This document shows, piece after piece, positions 32,209-43,900 of a stretch of 45,229 bases of DNA; the first letter of the stretch is position 1, and each line of letters starts with the position of its first letter. The DNA is taken from assembly GCA_964568625.1 (NCBI GenBank), contig CAZMQG010000013.1, forward strand, positions 1-45,229, read 5' to 3'. The position numbers and the translations under genes were made by a program. This DNA is from JBAZAX01 sp964568625. GTDB taxonomy: Bacteria > Babelota > Babeliae > Babelales > RVW-14. The notes under the pieces are model-generated. The model searched no databases. It was not told the origin of the DNA and worked only from the letters and a program-made list of their open reading frames with translations.

Positions 32209-33648
32209 TTAAAAATTCTTAATCGCAAATTCCATTCTTCTGACAACGGTCTCTTTGCCCAAAATTTCTATCAAATGGAATAAACTTGCGCCAACTGCCA
32301 CACCTGTCAAAGCAAGGCGCAACGGATGTATAAACTTACCTGCACTGATCTGTTGTTTTTCTGCCTCTTGTCTAAGCTCACTTTCAACTGTAGCAGCATC
32401 AAAAGTTTCTAAATTTTTGTAACGTTCGAGCAAGCCCTGTAAAAGAACCGCAGTTTGCTCTGTCCAACTTTTTGCTTTTGCCGCCTCATCAAACGTATGC
32501 GGATCTTTATAAAAGTATGAACAAGATTCTACATAATCTTGTGGAAACTTTACACGTTCACGCATCAACCCAAAAATTTGTTTGAGATAATCATCTGAAA
32601 AAGCACCCCAGTGCTTTTCCTGTAAAATTGGTTTTACAAGTGAAAGCATCTGTTCATCAGTCAACAGTCGCATGTGTTGTTCATTCATCCATTTTAATTT
32701 TTCAACATCAAACACAGCTCCTGATTTACCGACACGTTCAAGAGAAAATTCTTGAACAAGCTGCTCTAGCGAAAAAACTTCGCGAGTATCTCCAGGATTC
32801 CATCCAAGCAATGCAATAAAATTAACTAACGCTTCTTTCAGATAACCCTTATCACGATAATCTTCAACGGCAACATCACCTTGGCGCTTACTCAATTTAC
32901 TTTTATCAGGATTTAATAACAGAGGAAGATGTGCAATTTGAGGCATTTCCCAGCCGAAATATTGGTATAACAAAATATGTTTTGGAGTACTTGGCAACCA
33001 CTCTTCACCACGAATAATATGACTGATTTTCATGTGATGATCATCAACTACAACAGCCAGGTGATAAGTTGGAAATCCATCAGACTTCATAATAACCTGA
33101 TCATCAATATTTTTATAAGCAATTGTAACATTACCGCGAATGATGTCATTAAAAGTAAGCTCACCGATCATTGGAACTTTCATACGAATAACATGCTTTT
33201 CACCAGATTCCACACGTTTTTTTGCCTCTGCAGGATCTAATTTACGACAATGCAAATCGTAACGTGTTGGCAGTTTTGCAGCAGTCTGATGCTGACGAAG
33301 TATATCAAGACGCTCTGGAGTACAAAAACAGTAGTAAGCATGTCCGGCATCAATCAATTGCTCGGCATACTGTTTATATCTTGATAAACATTCAGATTGG
33401 ATATATGGCCCAAAAGCCCCACCCTTTCCCGGACCTTCATCAAAATCAAGCCCGGCCCAACGCAAAGTTGAAATCAAATTTTCAACGGCTCCTTCAACCA
33501 ATCGGTTTTGATCGGTATCTTCAATGCGAAGTACAAACTTGCCACCATGTTTTTTAGCATAAAGATATGCATATAATGCCGTTCTAAGTCCACCAACATG
33601 TAAAAACCCCGTTGGACTTGGGGCAAATCTTGTACGCACTTCGTTCAT
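32209..33648 (-). CDS. gltX: Glutamate--tRNA ligase
   Basis: GluRS charges tRNA-Glu and, in organisms without GlnRS, also tRNA-Gln. 479 residues from ATG 33648 (AAGGAG-less but AGGAG six bases upstream; the in-frame TTG at 33654 is not needed). Class I signatures: APSPTGFLHVGGLRTALY (HIGH motif form) and DKSKLSKRQGDVAVEDY (KMSKS form SKLSK). Also IEDTDQNR, GAFGPYIQSE-CLSRYKQYAE and IRMKVPMIG. C-terminal anticodon helices are complete. The spacer to the large minus gene downstream is 113 bases and has no strong hairpin, so read-through is possible. A palindromic repeat element starts only eight bases upstream of the start codon. Confidence 0.97.
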   Translation of the reverse strand: MNEVRTRFAPSPTGFLHVGGLRTALYAYLYAKKHGGKFVLRIEDTDQNRLVEGAVENLISTLRWAGLDFDEGPGKGGAFGPYIQSECLSRYKQYAEQLIDAGHAYYCFCTPERLDILRQHQTAAKLPTRYDLHCRKLDPAEAKKRVESGEKHVIRMKVPMIGELTFNDIIRGNVTIAYKNIDDQVIMKSDGFPTYHLAVVVDDHHMKISHIIRGEEWLPSTPKHILLYQYFGWEMPQIAHLPLLLNPDKSKLSKRQGDVAVEDYRDKGYLKEALVNFIALLGWNPGDTREVFSLEQLVQEFSLERVGKSGAVFDVEKLKWMNEQHMRLLTDEQMLSLVKPILQEKHWGAFSDDYLKQIFGLMRERVKFPQDYVESCSYFYKDPHTFDEAAKAKSWTEQTAVLLQGLLERYKNLETFDAATVESELRQEAEKQQISAGKFIHPLRLALTGVAVGASLFHLIEILGKETVVRRMEFAIKNF

Positions 33649-33654
33649 ATTCAA

Positions 33655-33722
33655 ACTCCTAGATCCTGGATCCCGCCTACGCCCTGCCGTGGCTACGGCG
33701 AGGCAGGCAAGTCCAAGATGAC
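33655..33722. repeat. Composite palindromic repeat (element B) next to the gltX start
   Basis: GATCCTGGATCCCG on the left and AAGTCCAAGATGACA on the right form the outer, degenerate copy of the ATCCTG...GATGACA repeat. Inside it sits the GC-rich core GTGGCTACGGCGAGGCAGGCA (33689-33709) with the hairpin GCCGT-GGCT-ACGGC. It lies in the leader of gltX, so it may affect its expression. Confidence 0.75.
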
Positions 33723-33951
33723 AAATTATCCAGTACCAATCAACTCTTTATATATACCAAAGTAAAGGTTTTTTATCAAATTTTGCTAGTCTAAAAAAAA
33801 TCATAAAAAATATTACGAAAAAAATATTTACATGATATCCCATTGATTAAAAATAAAAAACTAGATTACTTGCAAAATATCATTTTTTTTATTATAGCTT
33901 ATATTCAAAGAATTAATTTTTTTGTAATTCTAAAGAGAGAGAGAATGAGTA
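33723..33951 (+). other. AT-rich spacer before the surface-protein cluster
   Basis: No gene seen. It ends in AAAGAGAGAGAGAA, the ribosome site region of the 775-residue gene. No clear promoter. Confidence 0.5.
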
Positions 33952-36279
33952 ATGAAGAAGGTGATTTTAACTATATCGCTGGGCATCGCCCAGCTTTTTG
34001 TGTTTTTTCAAGCAAAGCCAGTTCACAAAGGATCCGAAACAGTTGTATCAATTGAGCCACAAGCAAATTTTTATTCCGGTGATAATGACAATAAAATGCT
34101 AGCATTCGGCTGGTTCAGAAATGGATTCACTTTAGAAGATTCAAACACATCATGCACATTTGATTCTGCATTTCCGGTTTCGGGAAGTGTAGATATAAAT
34201 GGTGGTACTGTATACCTAACATCAGATATGCATCTTGAAAACATAACCACCTTAAATGATTTAGGTAAATTTTATGGCAATGGACATATAGTAAGTTTGG
34301 ACTCCAGCGTAGAAAGATTAATAAATTCCAATATAAATTCCGCATTTCAAGATGTGGATCTCTTCGTACACTCAGATTTGCAAATTAGCACAACAATATT
34401 ATTTAACGGAAACTGCTACATTAACGGACGAGATCGCAGAATGGAATTGGATCCAAATATCGAAATTATAGTCGGCAAAAATTCAACACTTACATTAAAA
34501 AATATAAATTTAATTGGACTTCAGAAATATAATCTTCGATGTTTTGATGAAACCGGAACAATTATTTTGGATAACACATCTTGCAACCTTGACGAAAATT
34601 ATAATTTCACGGTTGGCAGCTTACAAATGTTAAATAATGTAGATTTTTCCGGATCATATACATTTTTTTATGATAGTGCCAAAACACTTACACTTCATAC
34701 AAATTCTCATTGTAAAATTGGAGGCGGAATAAATTTGGGAGTAAGAATAAACAATCCATCATATGGAAAAAATTTTATATGGTTCGATGATCATACATCC
34801 GAATTCGAAATAGCAAACGCCTCCGCAACAGTCGGAACAGGAGGCATTTTACTGACTAAAGGAACCATTATTTTTGACGGCAGAGTAAACATGGACGTTC
34901 ACTCAACAAGCACTGAGAATGGCCTTATTTTTGGTACGGGCGTCGCAGCAGATGATATCATTGTTAAATTTTATCCGGCCGCAAGGGTAAATTTCAATAA
35001 CAGCCATCTAACATACAATCTTACAAATCCAAACAGCTTTGAATCAGCCTCAAGTTTTTCAAAAGTTATACGTGGACCATCAAGCTGTTTTTATATCAAA
35101 AAAAATATGGTCTATTCCGACATTACGATAATGGTTGAACCAACATCAACGCTCTTGGTTGATCCGGGAACTCTTGTAGATTACAACAATTGCACAATGA
35201 ATATGCCATCAAGTAAATTTTCAATAACCGGAGCAAGATTTAATACATACACATCATTACTTAATGGAGATGAAGAGATCTTTATTTCTGATGGAGTTTT
35301 ACCTCTTTATACACTTGTCCAAAATTCCGGAAATGCCATAAAAGGAAATGGTGATATAAGCGGTGCAATAACATTATACGACAGCAACGCACAACTTACA
35401 TTCAATTTAACAGGACAACTTTTAAACTATGTAACTTTAAATGGTGGTAAAATTTTTCTAACTCGAGATCTGGAGTTTGCACACGAAAAAACATTTTTAG
35501 GTAGCGGCAACGTAAATTTATCAAGTTATAATCTTAAGTTTGGAATAAATGATTTAAATTGGGATGGTAATATTTACTGGGATGGAGACACCGGATCAAT
35601 TGAATTAAATTCAGATGTCACACTTGCAGGAACATGGACTTTTAGCGGAAATTGCAAAATTAAAGGCAACAACAACATTCTACGAATTTCACCTTCTGCT
35701 TACATTATTGTAGAACGTGGATCAACATTATCAATTGAAAATTTGAATTTTTATGGATTGAAAAATACAAATTTCAGATGCTTGGATGATGCAGGAACAA
35801 TAGCATTAGAAAATTGCAGATTCATTCTTTCAGATAATTATAATTTTGAAAATGGAAAAATAATTATCAATAATTTATTGCAAATAAGACAAATAAGCGA
35901 TGGGGCACTTAAATTTGCCTATAAAACACCTCAGAAAAGTATAATCAATCCATGTGGAATTCTTTATATAAATGAAGGAATAATTTTCAGCTATGAACCA
36001 AATAGTAATGCAAGAGATTTAATTCAACTCGAAGCTTCAGGGTCAAAGATTGTTCTTGATAGAGCAACCCTTCATTCAACAAGCACAGGAATGCAAATGA
36101 CAAAAGGAACGCTAGAAGTTAACGGGGCCTGTTATGTTGCCAGTGATGCAACATGCAAAGCCGAAGGCGTAATATGTGGAGACGGCATATCTGCAGAAAA
36201 TGATTTAAAAATAAAAATTTTGGCTTCATCCAATTTAGAAATAACATCCGGTTGCATGATTATGAAAAACTTAAATTAA
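33952..36279 (+). CDS. Surface protein paralog 1, beta-solenoid-like repeats
   Basis: 775 residues. Signal peptide MKKVILTISLGIAQLFVFFQA. Then a conserved N-terminal region (NGFTLEDSNTSCTFDSAFPVSGSVDINGG...LYLTSDMHL), shared with the gene at 37921 (NGFAFNDLNTSCTFQSIFPVAGPVSLKGG). The body is a series of short beta strands with Gly/Asn/Thr turns, and the same module of about 175 residues occurs twice (nt 34390-34920 and 35620-36180): [WL]xFxGNCxINGxxN/R, then IxxxxGSTLxIxNxxxxGLxxxNxRCxDxxGTIxLxN..., ending GATLHSTSTGMQMTKGTL. No catalytic motif. It is predicted to be an elongated secreted or surface beta-helix adhesin. First of three tandem paralogs on one strand. Confidence 0.8.
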   Translation: MKKVILTISLGIAQLFVFFQAKPVHKGSETVVSIEPQANFYSGDNDNKMLAFGWFRNGFTLEDSNTSCTFDSAFPVSGSVDINGGTVYLTSDMHLENITTLNDLGKFYGNGHIVSLDSSVERLINSNINSAFQDVDLFVHSDLQISTTILFNGNCYINGRDRRMELDPNIEIIVGKNSTLTLKNINLIGLQKYNLRCFDETGTIILDNTSCNLDENYNFTVGSLQMLNNVDFSGSYTFFYDSAKTLTLHTNSHCKIGGGINLGVRINNPSYGKNFIWFDDHTSEFEIANASATVGTGGILLTKGTIIFDGRVNMDVHSTSTENGLIFGTGVAADDIIVKFYPAARVNFNNSHLTYNLTNPNSFESASSFSKVIRGPSSCFYIKKNMVYSDITIMVEPTSTLLVDPGTLVDYNNCTMNMPSSKFSITGARFNTYTSLLNGDEEIFISDGVLPLYTLVQNSGNAIKGNGDISGAITLYDSNAQLTFNLTGQLLNYVTLNGGKIFLTRDLEFAHEKTFLGSGNVNLSSYNLKFGINDLNWDGNIYWDGDTGSIELNSDVTLAGTWTFSGNCKIKGNNNILRISPSAYIIVERGSTLSIENLNFYGLKNTNFRCLDDAGTIALENCRFILSDNYNFENGKIIINNLLQIRQISDGALKFAYKTPQKSIINPCGILYINEGIIFSYEPNSNARDLIQLEASGSKIVLDRATLHSTSTGMQMTKGTLEVNGACYVASDATCKAEGVICGDGISAENDLKIKILASSNLEITSGCMIMKNLN

Positions 36280-36332
36280 AAAATTTAGATATATTCTAAC
36301 TCAAAATCCGGAACAATAAAGGGAGAAATCAT

Positions 36333-37862
36333 ATGACCTTCATAAACTTAAAAGTGATAGGCTTTTGTAGTTATATCTTACTTTTATTTTCTATAAATAA
36401 AATCGAATGTTCAAGCGTAACGTTTGGATCAAAGTACTCAACAATTAAAATTGATTCCGGAGCCGCATGTATATTCGAAAAACCACGATACATAGATCAC
36501 GGGGTAATTAACCGAGAGCAGTACGGAATAGCACGAGGGGCTCCAATAATATTTCAATATAGCACTTTTGTAGACAGTGGTAATAAAATAAAATTTACAG
36601 GAATATTAGACCCCAATGAATATATATTCACAATGACCGGTGAAGGCCTATTTTCAGGACGAGTCGGAACGGTTTACGTACCTATTCATGCTATCGGCAA
36701 AAATAACCTTATCGAAGGTAATCTAACATTAAATAATGACATTACGTTTCTGGATTCTAACACATCTGTCTCTATGAACTTGATAAGTAATTTAAACGGA
36801 AACATTTATTTAAATGGTGGAATGCTCTGCTTAATGGAAAATAATTTAAAATTTAACGATGGGAAAAAAATTGTTGGTCCCGGAACAATTTATGAAAGCG
36901 GAAGTAAATTAATCTTCGGAGCAAGCCCTCTTTCTTTTTATGAAAATATACAATTTATAAATGCGGAAGATATTCAATTCAATGCAGACGTAATATTAAA
37001 CGGAAACTGGAAATTTAGTGGAAATTCAACACTTGGTGGAAATTCAAACTCTTTTTACATGCAAAATGGAAAAATTATTCTCGACAAAAATTCGTCTCTT
37101 TTAATTAAAGATATAACTCTGCACAACATTCAAGATGGAAATTTATTCTGCATGGATAACAATGCAACCATAACATTTCAAAATGTAACTATGTATCTGG
37201 CAAATGATTACACTTTTTCTACGGGAATGTTTGCAACATCAGACCAAGTTACATTTTTGGGCAACTGCAAGTTTATATATCAAAGCCCAATGCCTAGCCT
37301 AATTACATCAAAATCAATTCTAACTTTAGATCAAGGGATAACATTCAGCTATGATCCGGGCTGCATGAGAAAAGATTTGATTATATTTGAAGATGAGTAT
37401 TCAACACTTGTTCTCAATGGAGCAACACTACATGCAACTTTGACAGGGATGCAATTAACCAAAGGTTCTTTGATTGTAAATAGCAACTCATATCTTTCCT
37501 CTGAACAAATTACATTCCTCGATAAAGGCATAACTTATACTCGTTTAGATGAAGGTATAACAATAGGAAATAACAATCCACAAGACGATCTATCTTGCCA
37601 AAATTTAAACGGCTCAACTTTAGAACTAAAAACAGGATCATTAAAATACCGCAATGCATTACCTACATCATGGATCATGGAAAACAACTTATCTTCAATC
37701 GCTATAAATGCAGACAGTAACCTGTATCTCTACCAAGATCTGAATATTGCACCGGGATTTTTAAACTATAAAGGTCGTGGTGGATTCTTTTATGCACCCG
37801 GTAAAAAAACAAATGGATCATTGTTGGTAAGTGGGTATATAAATTACCTGGAGTTAAATTAA
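36333..37862 (+). CDS. Surface protein paralog 2, beta-solenoid-like, short form
   Basis: 509 residues, start after AAGGGAGAAATC. Signal peptide MTFINLKVIGFCSYILLLFSINKIEC. One copy of the shared module (nt about 37000-37480: WKFSGNSTLGGNSNSFYMQNGK ... GATLHATLTGMQLTKGSL) after an N-terminal part different from paralog 1 (VTFGSKYSTIKIDSGAACIFEKPRYIDHG). Ends at a Leu-Asn with no anchor, so it is probably released or held non-covalently. 53 bases after paralog 1 and 58 before paralog 3, so the three are likely co-transcribed. No outer-membrane barrel or sorting signal is seen in any of the three. Confidence 0.8.
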   Translation: MTFINLKVIGFCSYILLLFSINKIECSSVTFGSKYSTIKIDSGAACIFEKPRYIDHGVINREQYGIARGAPIIFQYSTFVDSGNKIKFTGILDPNEYIFTMTGEGLFSGRVGTVYVPIHAIGKNNLIEGNLTLNNDITFLDSNTSVSMNLISNLNGNIYLNGGMLCLMENNLKFNDGKKIVGPGTIYESGSKLIFGASPLSFYENIQFINAEDIQFNADVILNGNWKFSGNSTLGGNSNSFYMQNGKIILDKNSSLLIKDITLHNIQDGNLFCMDNNATITFQNVTMYLANDYTFSTGMFATSDQVTFLGNCKFIYQSPMPSLITSKSILTLDQGITFSYDPGCMRKDLIIFEDEYSTLVLNGATLHATLTGMQLTKGSLIVNSNSYLSSEQITFLDKGITYTRLDEGITIGNNNPQDDLSCQNLNGSTLELKTGSLKYRNALPTSWIMENNLSSIAINADSNLYLYQDLNIAPGFLNYKGRGGFFYAPGKKTNGSLLVSGYINYLELN

Positions 37863-37920
37863 AGTTTTACAAATCATAATTCTAATATTGAAAATATTCT
37901 CGTAAAAGGAGAGAGTCAAA

Positions 37921-40900
37921 ATGGTAAAGTCAAAAGTAATGATCGCTTTTACGTTAGCGGTGTTCGCGTTTTCACAAAATACCGTATCAGCTGCAACGTA
38001 TGGCTCAGATTCAACGGTGTCAATTGTCAATCCGATGAACATACCTTCCAGTACGGACAATATCATAAAAACTTTTGGCTGCGCCAAAAATGGCTTTGCC
38101 TTTAATGACCTTAACACTTCGTGCACATTTCAATCAATCTTTCCTGTCGCTGGCCCCGTTTCTCTCAAAGGTGGCTCACTATATCTAATGAGCGATCTAG
38201 TATTAAATAATACGGGTAGCTTTACAGACCTTGGTAGAATTAAGGGAGCAAGCCATGTGGTCGATCTTTCCGAGAGTATGCAAAATTTCTCGTACGGTAA
38301 AAATCCAACAGGCGCAAAGGCTATGGCATTAACTGCCCGTTTTACCGCAGCCTCAAATCCAAATTCACTTGATTGGTCATATGATAATAAATATTTAGCG
38401 GTGGCTATAGCAAACGTTTCTGGATCAGGAAGTGAATTGCTGATTTACTCTTTTAGTGGAACAACTTTAACACTGTTGACCAGCGTTAATTTATCAGATA
38501 ATGGAAATTCAGTCAGATGGAAGCCAAATAGTTATTATTTGGCAGTTTCATCCGACCGGAAAAATGCTAAGATTAGAGTTTACTTATTTAATACCGGAAC
38601 AAGAACACTTACTTTGAGATCTACACAAAATCCATCTGGCTCAGCATTCTATAGCGTTTGTTGGCAGGGAAGAGGCAGGTACTTGGCGGTTGGTGGATCT
38701 GCTATTTATGTTTATGCTTGCTCTGACACAGGCATTCTATCTACATTAATAACACCAACAAACAATGCTGCTTTGAATGGCTCGGTTAACTACGATATTA
38801 TGTCCTGGGCTCCAGCTGGCAATAAAGATGATTTAATTGCCGGAACAAGTGGAGGCAGCCTACACCTTTATAACTGCACTGGCGCAGCACTTAATCATCT
38901 TAAAAGATATGATTATGGTACGGCCATTACCACGTTAGACTGGGCGCGCACAAGCACTTTTATGGCCATTGGGTTTGGAGACGGAACTATAAAAACTTAC
39001 CAGCATACCGCTGCAACAAATATAATTAATTATAAAAACAATTTTCCGCCTATTGCAGCAACCAGAGCACAAGCTATAAATTTTAAACCAAACGCCACAG
39101 AATTAATTGCCTGTTACGATCCATATGCAGGGAGTGATTTTATTCTGTGCGATTTTAATAGTACAACATATGAACTGGCAAAAAGATATGAAATTGACGT
39201 TACATCCGGCTCATTTGCAGTAAGATTTTCAAATGGAAACGGTGATTATGTTGCCAGAGCTGATCATACATCCAGATATGTCTCTGTTTATAAGGAACTT
39301 TATAACCCATTTATTTTTGAAAATGTAAAACTTTTTTTAAATAGTGGAATAACCCTTGGTTCAGCCTTAACATTTTCAGGAGACTGTTTAATAAACGGTC
39401 GCGAAAATAAAATCACAATCACAGGTGATGGAACAATTAACATCGCACAGGGAAGCTCTCTTGAAATTAAGCTCACGGATCTTGAATTTACAACTCCAAA
39501 CGCTTTTGCAATGCAAGGTCGAACTTCAAAATTAAAATTAAGAAAATCTGATTTGTATCTTAAAAAGGATATTTTAATCGGTGATGGAAGCATTGATTTT
39601 TATGAAGATTTAACAATTACCGGACCGCATAAATTTGCGTATCAATCCAACTATACCTCCACCATACATGCCAATGCAAACGTTTGGTTCGACAATGGAG
39701 CCATACTCGAGATAGGAAAACCATATCCAACAACAATCGAACCTCTATATTTTGAAGATACGTCAGCACAATTAAACTTTAATAATGCAACTCTGCATAC
39801 AACAAACTCAGGATTTGGCATTAAAAAAGGAACAGTAAACATCTCAGGAAACTCAACATTTAATATCGACTGGACACAAGCAAATACGGCAGACACAAAA
39901 GTGACGGCCACCAATCAAGGGTTGGTATTTGGAGACGGACAAAATTCTTCAAATGATCCTTGGTTAATACTTCGTGGCAATGGAACTCGATTAACAATAT
40001 TGAACGGTGCAGTAGTTCTTGATACTGCAGTAACAAATTCAATGATTCAATTTTATGGGCAACCACAACTTGCCATGAACACAACTGCAACCATTTACAT
40101 AAAATCTCCGCTAACAATAACAAACGGATGGATTCTCTCAGATACCACTTCCAGATTAGTCATAGATCCAACTGCTTATTTTACACTTGAAAACACAAGA
40201 CTTTCGCCCCTTGATATGTCAGCCGATCAAATTCTAACAGGAACCGTACCAAATTATTTTACAAGCACACTTGACCAAAACGATTCTTTAAATCTTGTAA
40301 CCGGTCCAATGCTTCAATTTATAGAAGTAATCCAGAATGGTAACGTAATATCCGGAAATGGAACTTTACTCGGACAGATAAGTTTCGCAAGCAACCAATC
40401 TGAACTTCTATGGAACTCACCACAAGTCTTAAATGTAGGTGATGTTGATTTAAAAGGCGGACGAATTATTTTTTCTCAAAATTCAGGATTGGCATTGAAT
40501 TATGCTTTTGTTAATTCAGGCTCAGTGGATTTGATGAATACCACGTTTAATCTTGGGGCCCAAAGCTCAAGCTGGACCGGGAATATTTACTGGATTGGCG
40601 ATGGCGCAACATTAAGATTTAATGAGGATATTTCACTAGACGGAATATGGACACTCAGTGGAAATATGGTTATTGATGGAAACAGTTATGTACTTGATGT
40701 CGGAACAACTGGAACAATAATTCTTGAACGCGGTGCACATATAACATTTAAAAATCTCTCTCTTTATAATTTAACCAGACAAAATAGAATCATTTGTAAA
40801 GATAATGATTGTCAAATCACAATGAATTTTTCAGATTTTATGCTTGCCGGAGATTACCTGTTTGAAACGGGCAGCCTTTTCATATACTACGACAGCACAA

Positions 40901-43900
40901 TTGGATTAATTGACGGCCTGGATGGCGTATTTACATTCACATATGCAAGCACTCAAACCAGCACAATAGACTCACAATGCTCTTTTGAAATATTAGATGG
41001 AACAAGACTTTCAATTGGACGGCAAAATTCAACTATAACTGATATAAACCAACAACCACTTATCTTCGCTGATGCCGCATCTTCAGCGCTAATACTCAAT
41101 GGTGGAACCCTGCATATAACATCATCCGGAATGATTTTGGGCGCGGGAAACCTACATGTACACAATTCATCAAATTTAGAAATTGAAAACCCATGTTATC
41201 CATATGGGTTAACACTTGGCAACGGGGAAGAAGCATACGATTTCAAACTCGACATTAATGCAGGAACACAACTGACACTTAAATCAGGAAAAGTCTTTTA
41301 CAACAACTTTTTTGATAACCGCATTGTTTTTGGCAGTCAAGAATCAGCATTGGCACTTGAAGTTGATAGAGGGTTATATGCCAAAAAAAATATTACTCTA
41401 TCCCAAGGATCAATTGCTACACCATTACCATCTAATATCATCACAGACAAAGTACCAGGCTCTTATATTATTTACCAATACGTACACCGATATGACTATG
41501 GACACTTACAAGATTTCTTTTTGACTGGAACGGTAACATCCTACCCTACTTCGTCAGTCATATTGGATTCAAACGATACCCTACTATTAAATCCTGGAAC
41601 TTTTAATAGATCAATACTTATAAACCAAGGTGGAAATAAAATTTCAGGAGTTGGAAGCATTGCCAGTGCAATTAACTTTACAGATTATAATTCAACTCTT
41701 ACTTGGGATTTAAGCCAACCTTACACAGCCAGCGACATTGACCTAAAAGGTGGACGAATTATTTACACTCAAGATTCCGGAATTGGACCTCAATATTCTT
41801 TCAAAGGAAGCGGAACAATTGATTTAACCACAAAAACCCTTGAACTTGGAACCGTTTCAACAACCTGGTCCGGCAACTTCCTTTGGATTGGAGACGGCGG
41901 AATAATTCGTTTAAATAATGACGTGTTCATTGATGGAACTTGGACATTAAGTGGGAACATAACCATTGAAGGCAATGGCTATTCAATGGACTTGGGAACT
42001 ACTGGAACAATTATTCTTGAACGTGGTACACAGTTAACGCTAAATAATTTTGCACTTTATAATTTGACAAACCAAAATGGAATTTTTTGCAGTGATAATA
42101 ACTGCCAAATTGCTCTCAATTACACTGATCTTATATTAGCTGACAATTTCTTATTCGATAAAGGCAGCCTTTACGTATATTACGACAGCATAATAATGCC
42201 TATTTCAGCTGACACTGATACCGTATTTACACTCTCTTACGCAACAACTCAACCTCTTTTAATCGATTCAGACGCATCTCTTGCAATTTGGCCGGGAATT
42301 AGATTTTCAACAGGTCGACAGGATTCATCAATCACTGATCCTGAACTACAACCAATCATTTTCGGCGATCCAAGAACCTCAAGATTCCTACTTGATGGCG
42401 GATCATTACATGTAACATCTTCCGGTATGATCTTAACAAAAGGAACATTACTGACACGTGAATCCTCTAATTTGGAAATAGAAAATACTGTTTATCCGTT
42501 TGGCTTGATTTTTGGTGATACAACTCCGGCAAATGATTTTAATCTTGGGCTAAATGCAGGAACACAGCTCACACTAAAATCCGGCAAATTATTTTATAAT
42601 AACTATGCTGACGATAAGATTAACTTTGCAAGCGCCGAATCAACACTTGCCGTAGAACAAAATAATGGTTTATTTGCGAAAAGAAATTTAACTATCACGC
42701 AAGGCACACTTGCAACACCTCTCGTGTCAAATGTGCCTGTAGGCCATGATCCAAATATTAATATTATTTACAAAAACGTACACAGATATGATTATTCTCA
42801 TATTCTTGATTTTTACCTCACAGGATCCGCACGAGTTATTCCAACTCCGGCAACCATTCTTGATTCCAATGACAAATTATTAATCAATCCGGGAACTTTT
42901 GATAAACCTATTGTTGTAAATAAATCTGGAAATTCCATCTCAGGTATGGGAAATGTTTCCGGACAAATAATTTTCACAGATGCAAGCTCATCGCTCACTT
43001 GGGATATAAATCAAAATTATGCAGGTAATACTATTGATTTAAAAGGCGGACGAATTATTTTCACCCAAGATTCAGGTATTGAAGATGGCTTTTCATTTAT
43101 TGGAACTGGAACAGTCGATATAACAAATAAAACATTTCAACTTGGAACAGATGCCTCAACTTGGGTCGGAGATTTGTACTGGATGGGTGACGGTGCCACA
43201 ATGATACTCAACAACAATATAACAATTGATGGAACTTGGACTCTAAGTGGTAATATTACAATTGAAGGCAACAATTATCTAATCGATCTTGCTCCAACCG
43301 GATCAATAATTCTAGAACGCGGCGCAAACGTAACGCTCAAAGATTTCTCTGTTTTCAACATGTCCAGACAAAACAGAATCACATGTAATGATAATTCATG
43401 CCAACTCACACTCAACGTGGCCGATCTTTTAATGTCAGGCGATTATCTTTGGGACAAAGGCAGCATATTTACTTATTACAACAGCCGAATTGGAGTAATT
43501 GACGGACTCGATGGAATTTACACTTTCTCTTATGAAAGCACTCGAACAAGCACCATCGATTCTTTTGCTTTTCTTAAAATATTACCTAATACCAGATTCT
43601 CAATCGGTAGACGAAATTCTTCAATCTCAAATCCGGAACAACAACCTTTAGTATTCATTGACCCTGCAACCTCTAAATTAATTTTAGACGGTGGCACACT
43701 ACACGTCACATCATCCGGTATGATAATGACAGCTGGTAAAATAGAAACACTAAATTATTCCAGTATTGAAATAGAAAATTCCTCATATCCTTATGGCTTA
43801 ATTTTGGGTAACGGAGTTGCTGAAAAAGATTTTGAATTAAGTATTGGCGGCGGATATCAATTAGAATTAACTTCAGGATCATTATTTTACAACAATTATT

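Noticed and set aside
33843..34055. A 70-residue frame overlapping the start of surface paralog 1
   Set aside because: No ribosome site; it is out of frame with a gene that has a signal peptide and paralogs.
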